Shown piece by piece: positions 1 to 8,688 of a DNA stretch of 16,705 bases (positions within the stretch are counted from its first letter, which is position 1; each line of letters starts with the position of its first letter). A model generated the notes under the pieces. The model worked only from the letters and a program-made list of their open reading frames with translations. It had not been told where the DNA came from and made no database searches. The DNA is from an uncultured Ruminococcus sp. (GTDB lineage: Bacteria > Bacillota > Clostridia > Oscillospirales > CAG-272). The stretch spans positions 1 to 16,705 of the forward strand of contig URUL01000041.1 in the NCBI GenBank assembly GCA_900551005.1. The letters are read 5' to 3'. A program made the translations under genes and the position numbers.

Positions 1-3
1 ATT

Positions 4-24
4 TCTAAGAGGGAACCTCTTAGA
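4..24. repeat. Perfect 9-bp hairpin with 3-nt loop
   Basis: The arm TCTAAGAGG (4-12) is the exact reverse complement of CCTCTTAGA (16-24), with loop GAA. It sits immediately before the three GTACTTTT hairpins and may belong to the same repeat element. The TGACTTTT that follows is only a weak T-tract, so a terminator for a gene left of the window is possible but not convincing. Confidence 0.6.
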
Positions 25-33
25 TGACTTTTG

Positions 34-134
34 GTACTTTTGGTCACGCAAAAGTACATGAAGTATAAGGTACTTTTTCGGACAGGCGAAAAGTACATGG
101 TGCTTTTCATACTTTTCGGACAGGCGAAAAGTAC
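34..134. repeat. Three tandem GTACTTTT...AAAAGTAC stem-loops
   Basis: There are three inverted repeats in a row. Unit 1 is 34-57 (GTACTTTTG, loop GTCACG, CAAAAGTAC). Unit 2 is 70-96 (GTACTTTTTCG, loop GACAGG, CGAAAAGTAC, with one extra T in the left arm). Unit 3 is 110-133 (TACTTTTCG, loop GACAGG, CGAAAAGTA). Units 2 and 3 share an 18-base direct repeat, at 79-96 and 117-134. The 63-codon open frame across this stretch (31-222) is low-complexity and has no family resemblance, so I treat the region as a non-coding repeat element. Function is unknown. Confidence 0.7.
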
Positions 135-169
135 CTCGAATGATCGCTTCTTTTCACCCTGCAAAACAC

Positions 170-206
170 AAAAGATCTCCTGCCTGCAAAAGACGGGAGA
201 TCTTTT
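170..206 (-). terminator. Rho-independent terminator after the rhamnosidase gene
   Basis: An 11-bp perfect stem is formed by AAAAGATCTCC (170-180) and GGAGATCTTTT (196-206) with a 15-nt loop. Read on the minus strand it begins 8 nt after the TAA stop of the rhamnosidase gene and is followed by TTTTGTGTTTTG, a good U-rich tract. It most likely ends the rhaB-rhaA-rhamnosidase transcript. Confidence 0.85.
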
Positions 207-214
207 ATTGTATT

Positions 215-3175
215 TTATTTGATGTATTTACATTCTGCGGGAGCGGAAACCTTGATATCATAGCTCTCGCCGCACTTTTCCCATGAGACAAAAATTTTTC
301 CGTGGGGAGTCATTACGGCACCCGAAGCGTGGGTAAGCGCCTTGTCGCTGTGCGGAACGACGGTAAATTCGGTAAAGCCTGCCTCGAGCGGCTTTATGCC
401 GAGAATTTCCGTTTGCAGATAGATCGCGGGAGAAGCAGACCAGCCGTGCGCGATACTGCGCGTCCAGCTTTTTCCTGCACCGAAGCCTTCCCAACAGGTA
501 TTAGTATCGTGCGCCACCATGTTTTCCCATTCGCGTCGAATGGATTTCAGCAGGAGATCGTGCCTGCCGTATTTGCAGATGGCATCATATGCAAAGAAGA
601 GAAAGAAGGGAGAGCCGATATGGACATATCCGTCCGGCGCTTCCGCCTCCGTAGGATAGCCGATCGTCTTTCTCGCGGGAGTTCCCGAAATAAACAAGCC
701 TTTATCCAGATTATCCACAAGAAAGCGCATGGCGTCCGCTTCCTTATCCTTCGGGATAAGTCCTGCGAGATATGCCAGCGTATTTGTCTGAACACTGACG
801 CGCTCCTGCTTTACATATGTCTCGTAAGGGATGGGTGTTCTGCCCTTTTTCTCATAGAAATCGAGATAGTGCTCATACGAATATCTGTCGCGCACCGTAT
901 CGATGTAGGCGCGCTTTTCCTCGCTGTAGCCGTATTTGTTTATCGCTTTGGAATAAGCTTCCGCCTTCTCGGCAAAAAGCGCCGCTTTTTCTTTTTCTCC
1001 GAGTATCTCAGCCATTTTTGCCGCCCGCTTCAGGCAGAGAACGAGCATCGCATTATTGCCGATGACTTCGCCGTACATGGAGAGATCATTATATGCCCAT
1101 TCGATCAGGTTCCATGCGCCCTGCACTTCCATTAGCCCGCGGCTGTTTGTCAGCTTGAAGCAGTTTTCAAGCTGTATGCAGACATGTCGGAAATTATACC
1201 GCAGATTTTCCTTGTCGCCGCTCGTCATATAGTGGTCGTATACTTGGAGTAGCCATTGGAAGGACCATGCGGGAAGTCCGCCTCGAGGATAACGCGGGAA
1301 AGCGGCAAAGGTAAAGAATCTTCCCGTTGAATCGAAAAGCTTATTCTGCCACTGAATACTCTGAAAAGGCTCATCGAGACTCTCGCCTACGATGCGCAGA
1401 AAATGCTTATCGAAAGCATATTCGCCGAAATTCAGCATATTTACCTGCGCCGTCACGCGGGCATCGCCTACCCATATGGACTGCTCATGTCCCGGGCAGT
1501 CGACATAGCACTCGGGCATGCAGAGCCATGCCGTTTCAAGCGACATATCATATGCCTTATCAAGGGATCTGTCATCTGAACGGAAAGGCGTTGCTTCATT
1601 GCAGTCATATCGCATATCTACGATATCAAAATGCGAGAAGGTGACAGCACGTCGGAAATCCGAAATATATACTGCGACATAGCGCAAACCGCGCCGAACA
1701 TGCGCCGTATAGCTTTGCTTACCGTCGCGGCAGATATATGTCATCGTATTCTGCGTGCCCATGTAATTTATGCCTGCGTCGGAAATAAGCTCAAAGCCGT
1801 GAAGCTCCAGCTTTGTGCCCTCGGGCGCATCTACCTCAAAGCGAATAAGACCTGAGCGTTCCATGCCGAAATCAAGAATAAAGCATGCGCCGTCTGCCCT
1901 TTCGGGAGGAGTGACCGTGAGCGCGCCGCTTCCGGCAAAGCTTTCCTCCTCCGAATAAGGCGAAGGAACATCAAGTCTTCCTCTCGGCATGGCGGTATCT
2001 ATTCTTCTGTTTGTAAATCCGCCGTTTGCCAGAAGCGGCTCGCGTATCTTCAGAATATGGAGATGCGATGGCTTCTTTTCCTCGGCGGGAGTGAGCTTGG
2101 CTGCAGTGTCCGCCTGTATATCGCGCATGGAGGGCGCTTCCACTGCGGCAATGATCTCCTCGGGAACGGCGACATTGATCGGAGATTCGTTCCACGGATA
2201 TTCCACCGCGGCGGCAGGCGTGGCAAGACGGCACCAGCGCGCATCCTCAAAGAAAACCGAGGAGAAGGAGAGCTCGCCCTCTGTTTCCATGAGAAATTCA
2301 GGCTCGGACGGTGAATAAGATAAAATGTAAAATGCCAGCTTGTGTACGCCTGCGGAGATCTTTATTTTTTCGCAGGCATCTATCGGTTTCCCGTCTATAT
2401 ACAGGTGATGATCGGAGGTGGTAAAACGGAAAAAGACTTCGGTATCGGTTTGTGCCGTCATTTCCGTAAGAAACGCTATCACAAATCTGCCCGCGGGAGC
2501 GAGGTGAAAATCATAGCCCTTTCTCTCGCGGAAAACCTCAAGAGCGCAGAGCTTTTCGGGGCGCAGGGGTTTGATTCTCTGCGGCTTCAGCTCGCTCTGT
2601 ACGAGCGTGTAGTCTCCCGTGATCAAAACGGCATCCTGCCATGAGGAGAAGTCATAATCCTCATCGAAAACATGCTCATCCGCCATGCGCGCATCGAATA
2701 TCTCCTCATCGCCGAAGCTCGTGATGAAGAAATGACTCCTGTCGGAAAGAGCGGGATAAGTCGTGAACTTCCAGCCGTCAAATGAGGCGGACCTTCCGTT
2801 TCCGTCAGAGTCAAAAAGACGTATCTCCAGAGCAAAATCATGCGGGCTTTCATTGCGGAAGCCGTGCGTGAGCAGAGCGAAGCTGTTTTTCCCTTTTTTC
2901 AGAAAGGGTGTTATATCAAGCACATCATAGTGCTTATCGAAATCATAGCCGCGCGTGATATACTGCGTTGCCACATGGCCGTTTATATAGACCATGGCAT
3001 AATATTTCGCATCGAACAGCATAACGGCGCGGGAGAAATCTCCCACCGTCAAGTCGCTTCTGAAAATATACCAGCGGTAGGGAACATTCGTGCCTGCGCA
3101 GACTCTTTTCGTCTCGGGAGAAAAGGAGAGCTTGCCATCATATTTTTCGGCTGTGGGAGTGAAAATTTCTTCCAT
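215..3175 (-). CDS. GH78-type alpha-L-rhamnosidase, cytoplasmic
   Basis: This 986-residue protein should release terminal alpha-L-rhamnose from oligosaccharides or plant-type glycosides. The N-terminal part (about 30-120 and 220-330) looks like the beta-sandwich modules usual for GH78, and an (alpha/alpha)6-barrel follows from about residue 530. Residues D559, E564 and D571, in the stretch DCPGHEQSIWVGD, keep the 5- and 7-residue spacing of the Asp/Glu/Asp active-site set described for Bacillus GH78 enzymes. E896 in TCWEGF is the likely catalytic base, followed by HGWSASPAIYL typical of the family C-terminus. There is no signal peptide or membrane segment, so substrate must be imported first. 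The start is supported by GAGGA 7 nt upstream. It is the last gene of a rhaB-rhaA-rhamnosidase series on the same strand and is followed by a clear terminator. The family assignment is firm; substrate specificity is inferred. Confidence 0.87.
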   Translation of the reverse strand: MEEIFTPTAEKYDGKLSFSPETKRVCAGTNVPYRWYIFRSDLTVGDFSRAVMLFDAKYYAMVYINGHVATQYITRGYDFDKHYDVLDITPFLKKGKNSFALLTHGFRNESPHDFALEIRLFDSDGNGRSASFDGWKFTTYPALSDRSHFFITSFGDEEIFDARMADEHVFDEDYDFSSWQDAVLITGDYTLVQSELKPQRIKPLRPEKLCALEVFRERKGYDFHLAPAGRFVIAFLTEMTAQTDTEVFFRFTTSDHHLYIDGKPIDACEKIKISAGVHKLAFYILSYSPSEPEFLMETEGELSFSSVFFEDARWCRLATPAAAVEYPWNESPINVAVPEEIIAAVEAPSMRDIQADTAAKLTPAEEKKPSHLHILKIREPLLANGGFTNRRIDTAMPRGRLDVPSPYSEEESFAGSGALTVTPPERADGACFILDFGMERSGLIRFEVDAPEGTKLELHGFELISDAGINYMGTQNTMTYICRDGKQSYTAHVRRGLRYVAVYISDFRRAVTFSHFDIVDMRYDCNEATPFRSDDRSLDKAYDMSLETAWLCMPECYVDCPGHEQSIWVGDARVTAQVNMLNFGEYAFDKHFLRIVGESLDEPFQSIQWQNKLFDSTGRFFTFAAFPRYPRGGLPAWSFQWLLQVYDHYMTSGDKENLRYNFRHVCIQLENCFKLTNSRGLMEVQGAWNLIEWAYNDLSMYGEVIGNNAMLVLCLKRAAKMAEILGEKEKAALFAEKAEAYSKAINKYGYSEEKRAYIDTVRDRYSYEHYLDFYEKKGRTPIPYETYVKQERVSVQTNTLAYLAGLIPKDKEADAMRFLVDNLDKGLFISGTPARKTIGYPTEAEAPDGYVHIGSPFFLFFAYDAICKYGRHDLLLKSIRREWENMVAHDTNTCWEGFGAGKSWTRSIAHGWSASPAIYLQTEILGIKPLEAGFTEFTVVPHSDKALTHASGAVMTPHGKIFVSWEKCGESYDIKVSAPAECKYIK

Positions 3176-3209
3176 GATAATTTCCTCATGAGTAATATTT
3201 TATCAGAAA

Positions 3210-3268
3210 GGCAGACAAGCCCGTGCATAGATCATGCGCTCCGAAAAGCATCGGGGGTCTTGCCTGCC
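3210..3268 (-). promoter_or_regulatory. Long-loop stem between rhaA and the rhamnosidase gene
   Basis: In the 104-bp gap, GGCAGGCAAG and CTTGTCTGCC (minus-strand reading, arms at plus 3268-3259 and 3219-3210) form a 10-bp stem with one G:U pair. The loop is about 39 nt, with a smaller possible GCAT/ATGC hairpin inside. A short TTTCT follows. It could be a weak terminator or an mRNA processing/stabilising stem that lowers rhamnosidase expression relative to rhaA. This is structure only; function is inferred. Confidence 0.4.
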
Positions 3269-3279
3269 GGCGTTAAAGC

Positions 3280-4533
3280 TTATTTTCTGTTTGCGAGAAC
3301 CTCGCGCTCATATTTCTTTACTTCCTCATACCAGCCCGCACCGCCGTCGAGACCGAAGCGTGCACAGTATTCATTCCATACGGCTTCGAAGGGAAGCGTC
3401 TTTACGGCTTCCTGCATGACGAGAAGCTCGGTATAGTTGCCGCTGTCCTGGAGAGCCTTGAGCTTTTCATTTGGCAGGAGCAGAGCATTGAGCAGAGCCT
3501 TCTGCCAGCTTCTGAAGCCCACTGTCCATGCGGCGATCCTGTTGATGCTTGCATCAAAATAGTCGAGCGCCATATATACGCGGTCGAGCGCATTGCAGCG
3601 GACGATCTCCTTTGCCATCTCCTTCGTTTCATCGTCATAAACGAGAACATGGTCGGAATCCCAGCGGATACCGCGCGTGATATGGAGTGCTATCTCAGGG
3701 AAGTAGCAAAGGAGCGCGGGGATCTTATCAGAAACGACCTCTGTGGGATGATAGTGACCGTTGTCCATGAGCGGGAGACAGCCCTCGTGTGTGGCGGCGA
3801 ACATGAGCGTGAATTCCGCTGAGCCTGCCGTGTAGGCTTCCACACCGATGCCGAATACCTTTGATTCCACACAGGGCTTGACCTTGCTTCTGTCAAAGGG
3901 CTCGGAGAGGATCTGCTCTATGGAATCCTTGTAGCGCTCGCGGGGACCCATTCTGTCCGCGGGAACGTCTTTGAAGCCGTCGCCTATCCATATGTTCATC
4001 ACGCAGGGGATACCTGTTTCCTCGGCAAAATACTGGGAAATGCGGATGCAAGCCTTGCCGTGCTCTATCCAGAAGCGGCGAACCTCTTCGTCGGGGCTGG
4101 TCAGCGTGAGTCCGTTTTTCGCCATGGGATGAGAGAAGAAGGTCGGGTTGAAATCGATACCCATACCGCGTTCCTTCGCAAACTGAGCCCATTTTCTGAA
4201 ATGCTTCGGCTCGAGCTTGTCTCTGTCGGCAAATTCTCCGTCCTCGAAGATGGCATAGCATGCGTGGACATTCAGCTTCTTTTTGCCGGGGCAGAGAGAC
4301 ATGGCTTTGTCCATATCCGCGAGAAGCTCCTCGGGATTGCGCGCCTTGCCGGGGTAATTTCCCGTCGTCTGAATGCCGCCCGTCAGCGGTCCGTCATGGT
4401 CGAAGCCGATAACGTCATCGCCCTGCCAGCAGTGCAGGGAAACCGGCACGCTCTCGAGCTTTTTCATAGCGGCTTCAACGTCAACGCCGAGCTCGCCGTA
4501 TACTTTTTTTGCGTTTTCAAATACTGCATTCAT
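3280..4533 (-). CDS. rhaA: L-rhamnose isomerase RhaA
   Basis: This 417-residue enzyme interconverts L-rhamnose and L-rhamnulose in the cytoplasm, the first step of rhamnose breakdown. The whole length matches the family, including the N-terminal VPVSLHCWQGDDVIGF and GGIQTTGNYPGKA segments. Metal-ligand positions are intact: E223 (VESKVFGIG), D257 (LMDNGHYHPTE), H284 (LHITRG), D292 and D294 (RWDSDH). Spacing among the last four equals that known from E. coli RhaA. Length is normal. AAGGAG 8 nt upstream of the ATG supports the start. It lies downstream of rhaB and upstream of the rhamnosidase gene on the same strand, so co-transcription is likely although the flanking gaps (161 and 104 bp) hold stem-forming sequence. 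Confidence 0.97.
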   Translation of the reverse strand: MNAVFENAKKVYGELGVDVEAAMKKLESVPVSLHCWQGDDVIGFDHDGPLTGGIQTTGNYPGKARNPEELLADMDKAMSLCPGKKKLNVHACYAIFEDGEFADRDKLEPKHFRKWAQFAKERGMGIDFNPTFFSHPMAKNGLTLTSPDEEVRRFWIEHGKACIRISQYFAEETGIPCVMNIWIGDGFKDVPADRMGPRERYKDSIEQILSEPFDRSKVKPCVESKVFGIGVEAYTAGSAEFTLMFAATHEGCLPLMDNGHYHPTEVVSDKIPALLCYFPEIALHITRGIRWDSDHVLVYDDETKEMAKEIVRCNALDRVYMALDYFDASINRIAAWTVGFRSWQKALLNALLLPNEKLKALQDSGNYTELLVMQEAVKTLPFEAVWNEYCARFGLDGGAGWYEEVKKYEREVLANRK

Positions 4534-4694
4534 ATTTTTATCTCCTTAAATCGGTGATTTTTGTTTCAAGCGAAATGTTGCGGGCGAAAAATGCGTGCTT
4601 GCAACGTCATTTTTGCGCCGTCATGGGGCCGCGCGTAAGCGCGTGGCGCTGAAGATTATGGTGCAAAAAATCTTTGTGCAAGAGTTTTTGTATA
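4534..4694 (-). promoter_or_regulatory. 161-bp rhaB-rhaA gap with long imperfect palindrome
   Basis: The gap holds a 35-bp imperfect palindrome at 4584-4618: GCGAAAAATG pairs with CATTTTTGCGC with one bulged base, and the inside carries CGTGC/GCAACG complementarity. A competing pairing GTTGC (4577-4581) with GCAAC (4601-4605) is also possible. AAGATT (4652-4657) pairs with AATCTT (4669-4674) just after the rhaB stop. These could form an operator, an attenuator or an mRNA processing site ahead of rhaA. No convincing separate promoter was identified. Confidence 0.4.
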
Positions 4695-6170
4695 TTATTT
4701 TACAAGAGTAAGGAATTTTTCGTAAGCCGCATCCCATGCCGCGGTGTCCTGCGGAGTGAAATGACTTACCTCAAAGGAATTTGCAATCATGGCGCGCGCC
4801 TCGCGCAGATCCTTGATCTCGCCGAGAGAAATGAGCTGAGCCGCGATATTGCCGAGAGCCGTGGCCTCGATGGGACCTGTATAAACGTCTCTGCCACAGG
4901 CGTTTGCCGCATACTGGGAGAGGAGCTTTTCCTGCGTGCCGCCGCCGACGATATTGATGGCGGGAATCCTTTCACCGCACATCTCGTCTATTGCATCGAC
5001 TGTGCAACGATATTTCATGGCAAGGCTCTCGAGTATGCAACGGACGATCTCGCCCTTCGTCTCGGGAACAGGCTGATTTGTTTCGGCACAGTATTCCGCT
5101 ATGCGGCGCGGAAGATTGCCGGGCGTGGCGAAGCGTGCGTCGTCGGGGTCGATGAAGCTGCGCAGAGGTGCGGCTTCGCGGGCAAGAGCCGTGAGATCCG
5201 AGAAGCTGAGCTTTTCTCCCTCGCGCTCCCACTGACGCTTTGATTCCTGCTCAAGCCAGAGTCCGGTGATATTCTTCGAGAAGCGTATCGTATTGCCGTA
5301 ACCACCCTCATTTGTGAAATTATGCTTCTGCGAATCCGCCGTGATGACGGGAGCTTTTGTTTCCGTTCCCATGATCGACCATGTGCCGGAGCTGATGAAG
5401 ATGAATTTATCGGTTGCGGCAGGGACCGAAACAACGGCACTGCCCGTATCATGTGCGGCGACGGAGATGACCTTTGCCGAGAGCTCGCCTACCTCTTCCT
5501 TTACCTGAGGAAGAAGAGTGCCGCAGACTGTGCCGGGAGCGACTATATCGCCGAAGATGCCGCGGGGAAGCCCGAAGGTCTTGATGATCTCCTCGCTCCA
5601 TTTACCCGTTTTCGCGTCGAGAAGCTGTCCTGTGGAGGCTATGGTATATTCCGTCTGCTTCTTTCCGGTGAGGAAATAGGCGAGCAGGTCGGGGATAAAG
5701 AGCATATCCTTTGCCGCTGCGAGTATTTCGGGAGAATCCTTTTGTACTGCGAGAAGCTGGAAAAGCGTATTGAAATCGATAAACTGTATTCCGGTGATGT
5801 CATAGAGCCTTTCACGCGGCATCGTGCGGAAAGCATATTCCACCATGCCGTCGTTGCGTGAATCGCGGTAATGAACGGGATTGCCGAGCAGATGACCGTT
5901 TTTGTCGAGCAGGCCGAAATCCACGCCCCATGTGTCTATACCGACGGAAGCGATATCCTTATGCTCACCGAGAGCGCACTTGTGAAGCGCGCATTTTATC
6001 TCATGGAAAATACGCAGTATATCCCATGTAAATTGCCCGTTTGTCATGACGGGTTCATTCGGAAAACGGTGAATTTCATCCAGCGTGATCTTTTCGCCGT
6101 CGAAGCCCCCGATGATACCTCTGCCGCTCGAAGCGCCGAGGTCTATGGCAAGCGTTTTCAGTTTTTTCAT
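4695..6170 (-). CDS. rhaB: Rhamnulokinase RhaB
   Basis: This 491-residue FGGY-family sugar kinase uses ATP to make L-rhamnulose 1-phosphate from L-rhamnulose. The N-terminal ATPase signature AIDLGASSGRG (residues about 8-18) is followed by the HRFPNEPV segment typical of rhamnulokinases, GIDTWGVDFGLL, HDTGSAV and SSGTWSIMG. Near the C-terminus is NIVGGGTQEKLLSQ with the ATALGN motif. Length and motif order are normal. The start ATG has AAAGGA about 10 nt upstream. It is the first gene of the rhamnose cluster. The aldolase that would split the product (RhaD) is not encoded here and must be elsewhere, or another route must be used. Confidence 0.97.
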   Translation of the reverse strand: MKKLKTLAIDLGASSGRGIIGGFDGEKITLDEIHRFPNEPVMTNGQFTWDILRIFHEIKCALHKCALGEHKDIASVGIDTWGVDFGLLDKNGHLLGNPVHYRDSRNDGMVEYAFRTMPRERLYDITGIQFIDFNTLFQLLAVQKDSPEILAAAKDMLFIPDLLAYFLTGKKQTEYTIASTGQLLDAKTGKWSEEIIKTFGLPRGIFGDIVAPGTVCGTLLPQVKEEVGELSAKVISVAAHDTGSAVVSVPAATDKFIFISSGTWSIMGTETKAPVITADSQKHNFTNEGGYGNTIRFSKNITGLWLEQESKRQWEREGEKLSFSDLTALAREAAPLRSFIDPDDARFATPGNLPRRIAEYCAETNQPVPETKGEIVRCILESLAMKYRCTVDAIDEMCGERIPAINIVGGGTQEKLLSQYAANACGRDVYTGPIEATALGNIAAQLISLGEIKDLREARAMIANSFEVSHFTPQDTAAWDAAYEKFLTLVK

Positions 6171-6240
6171 TGTATGTATTTCCTTTCGATTTAATATTTT
6201 CGTTATTATCGGCTTGTTTGCCGCCGGAGCCGTATGCTTT

Positions 6241-6273
6241 TGAAAACGGCGTTTTTTCGGTACGCCGTTTTCA
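6241..6273. terminator. Bidirectional-type hairpin between mutS2 and rhaB
   Basis: TGAAAACGGCG (6241-6251) and CGCCGTTTTCA (6263-6273) form a perfect 11-bp stem with an 11-nt loop, located 20 nt past the mutS2 stop. The right arm ends in TTTT on either strand, but no long T-run lies beyond the stem. It probably ends the mutS2 transcript and separates it from the rha genes. Confidence 0.65.
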
Positions 6274-6293
6274 TTCGACTGTTTTTTGCCCGA

Positions 6294-8675
6294 CTATTTC
6301 AACTCGGCTATGGAGACGCCCGTATCGCCCTCTCCCCAATTTCCGAGTCGGACGCTCGCTATCCGCTTGTCCTTGCGCAGAAAATCCGTCACAGCCTTGC
6401 GGAGCGCGCCTGTACCCTTGCCGTGAATGACGCGGATGGATTTGACGCCGCTGCGCTTTGCGTCGTCAATATATTTATCAAGCATGAAGCAGGCGTCGTC
6501 ACCGTACTGACCGCGCAGGTCTATCTCGGGAGAGAAATTTACTACGGTGGAAATATCCCTGCCGCTTGCTTTTTTCTTTTTTTCCTTTTCCTTAAAGGTG
6601 ACGGTTTCGCCGTCTATGAGCATGAGATTTCCGATATTCGTTTTCGTCTTTATTATCCCTGCCTGCACCTGAACATTGCCGGAGCTGTCGGGATCGGAAA
6701 GCAGCACGCCCTTCTGCCTTATATTCATGAGCAATACCTCATCGCCCTTTTTCAGCGGGCGCGGCAGGGTATAGCCCTCAAACGCACGTTCCTCAACAGG
6801 ATCTACCATGTCGGAATTTTTACGGAGCTGCAGGCGTATGGCGCGGCGCGCCTCCTCCATACTGCGGGCGAGATTTTCGCTTTCGCGCTCTTTTTTTACC
6901 TTTTCCAGCTGCTCCATGATGAAGTCGCTCGATGCCTTCGCGCCCTGTATCATGCGGGATGCCGTGGCACGCGCCCTCTCCAGCTCTTTTTCGGCTTCCT
7001 TTTCGCGCATTTCGACGAAAGCGTCGGCTTCCGCTTTTCTGCGCTTTACCTCTGCGAGCATGGCTTCCGCCTCCGCATTTCTCTTTTCCATCTCCACGCG
7101 GTTCTGCTCAAGCCGCTCTATCGCGTTTTCAAAACGCTTGCTTTCGCCCGAAACATACGTCTCGGCACGATGTATGATCTCATCGGAGAGCCCCAGCTTC
7201 CCCGATATGGCAAAGGCATTTGATTTTCCCGGCGCGCCGATGACCAGCTTGTATGTCGGGCGCAGGGTCGATATGTCAAATTCGCAGGAGGCATTGCAGA
7301 CGCCGTCCGTGTCGAGCGCATATATTTTCAGCTCGGCGTAATGAGTCGTCGTAGCACAGAGAGCGCCCTTTGCACGCACACATTCGAGTATCGAAACGGC
7401 GAGCGCCGCACCCTCCACCGGATCTGTTCCCGCGCAGAGCTCATCAAAAAGCGCAAGTGTTCTCGGGCGGAGATGCCCGATAATATCCACGATATTTACC
7501 ATGTGCGATGAGAAGGTGGAGAGTGACTGCTCGATGCTCTGCTCATCGCCTATATCCGCGAAAACATCCTCGAATATTCCTATTTCGCTGTCGTTTCCGA
7601 CGGGGAGCTGCAGACCTGACTGTGCCATAAGAACAAAGAGTCCCGCCGTCTTGAGAGAAACGGTCTTGCCGCCCGTATTCGGGCCCGTTATCACAAGGCA
7701 GTCAAAATCCTCTCCGAGGGTAATATTTATCGGCACGGCAGTATCTTTATTCAAGAGAGGATGGCGCGCGTTATTTAAGCGCAGCATACATTTTTCGCTT
7801 ATTTTCGGCATCATGCCCGAGTAGCGGAAGGAAAGCTGGCTCTTTGCAAAAATCAGCGCGAGCGCCGTTATGGCGCGGTGATTGATTTCGAGTAGAAGCG
7901 CATTCGCGGCGATATCCGAGGAGAGCTCGAAAAGATAGCGCTCCACCTCGTCTGCCTCCGCACGCTCCAGTATACGTATCTCGTTATTTGCCTCCACTAC
8001 GCCGACAGGCTCTATGAAGAGGGTGGCACCCGAGGATGAAGAATCGTGAACGAGTCCTTTTATTTCATTCTTGTATTCCGCCTTGACGGGTATGACGAAG
8101 CGTCCGTTGCGCACGGTTATGAGCTGATCCTGCAGGTACTTTGCATAATGCTCGCTCGAAATATACCTTTGCAGGCTGTCGCGTACGCGGTTTTCCGCGG
8201 TTCGTATTTTGCGGCGTATGTCATACAGCTTGTCTGTAGCCGTATCGTTGAGATTCCCGTCGCTGTCAAAAGAGCGGGAGATCTTGTTTTCCAAGCTCTT
8301 ATTTGCCGTGAGCGCGTCGAAATATTCATCGAGCACATTCTGCTCGCGGTTTCTGTATTCGGTGAGGGCACGGGCGGCGGTGAGCACGCGACATACCTCG
8401 AGTATTTCGCGGACGGTGAGCATGGCGCCTTTTTGCGCACGGTCTATGGCGGCGGAAACATCGGTCACACCGCAGAAGGGCGGCATGCCCTTCACGGTCT
8501 GCATGGATTTTGCCGCCTCTGTCTCCTCCTGCATGCGGATGACGGCATCACGACTTTTTGAGGGTATCAGCGCGAGTGCCGCTTCCTTTGCGCCGGCAGT
8601 CGGCGCATATTCCGCCAGAAGCGCACGTATTTTATCAAATTCAAGCGTTTTTATCGCTTTTTCAAAGCTTTTCAT
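6294..8675 (-). CDS. mutS2: MutS2 endonuclease / ribosome-rescue ATPase
   Basis: MutS2 proteins are MutS-family ATPases without the mismatch-reading domain. They have been linked to suppression of recombination and, in Bacillus, to splitting of collided ribosomes. The order here is usual: core and clamp helices (about 1-300), Walker A GPNTGGKT (331-338), Walker B LALFDELCAGTDP, a long Glu/Arg/Lys-rich coiled coil, and a C-terminal Smr domain with IDLRGQ and HGKGTGALR. I place the start at the second ATG (MKSFEK, giving 793 residues), because AAGGA lies 6 nt before it. The earlier in-frame ATG at 8696 overlaps the previous gene and lacks a ribosome site. It follows a 68-codon Cys-rich gene by 13 nt and very likely shares its transcript. 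Confidence 0.96.
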   Translation of the reverse strand: MKSFEKAIKTLEFDKIRALLAEYAPTAGAKEAALALIPSKSRDAVIRMQEETEAAKSMQTVKGMPPFCGVTDVSAAIDRAQKGAMLTVREILEVCRVLTAARALTEYRNREQNVLDEYFDALTANKSLENKISRSFDSDGNLNDTATDKLYDIRRKIRTAENRVRDSLQRYISSEHYAKYLQDQLITVRNGRFVIPVKAEYKNEIKGLVHDSSSSGATLFIEPVGVVEANNEIRILERAEADEVERYLFELSSDIAANALLLEINHRAITALALIFAKSQLSFRYSGMMPKISEKCMLRLNNARHPLLNKDTAVPINITLGEDFDCLVITGPNTGGKTVSLKTAGLFVLMAQSGLQLPVGNDSEIGIFEDVFADIGDEQSIEQSLSTFSSHMVNIVDIIGHLRPRTLALFDELCAGTDPVEGAALAVSILECVRAKGALCATTTHYAELKIYALDTDGVCNASCEFDISTLRPTYKLVIGAPGKSNAFAISGKLGLSDEIIHRAETYVSGESKRFENAIERLEQNRVEMEKRNAEAEAMLAEVKRRKAEADAFVEMREKEAEKELERARATASRMIQGAKASSDFIMEQLEKVKKERESENLARSMEEARRAIRLQLRKNSDMVDPVEERAFEGYTLPRPLKKGDEVLLMNIRQKGVLLSDPDSSGNVQVQAGIIKTKTNIGNLMLIDGETVTFKEKEKKKKASGRDISTVVNFSPEIDLRGQYGDDACFMLDKYIDDAKRSGVKSIRVIHGKGTGALRKAVTDFLRKDKRIASVRLGNWGEGDTGVSIAELK

Positions 8676-8688
8676 GGATATTCCTTTT

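Noticed and set aside
34..134. Possible CRISPR-like array
   Set aside because: The units are adjacent palindromes with very short, similar spacers and no cas genes; they do not form repeats with unique spacers of constant length.
31..222. 63-codon open frame on the plus strand
   Set aside because: It lies entirely within the hairpin repeats and terminator, is low-complexity, has no ribosome binding site and resembles no family.
4625..4650. GCGCG-rich palindrome after rhaB as a terminator
   Set aside because: Only a 4-bp CGCG core pairs well and no T-tract follows on either strand.
6234..7223. 329-codon plus-strand open frame opposite mutS2
   Set aside because: Antisense shadow of the MutS2 coiled-coil and Smr region; no ribosome site or recognisable domain.
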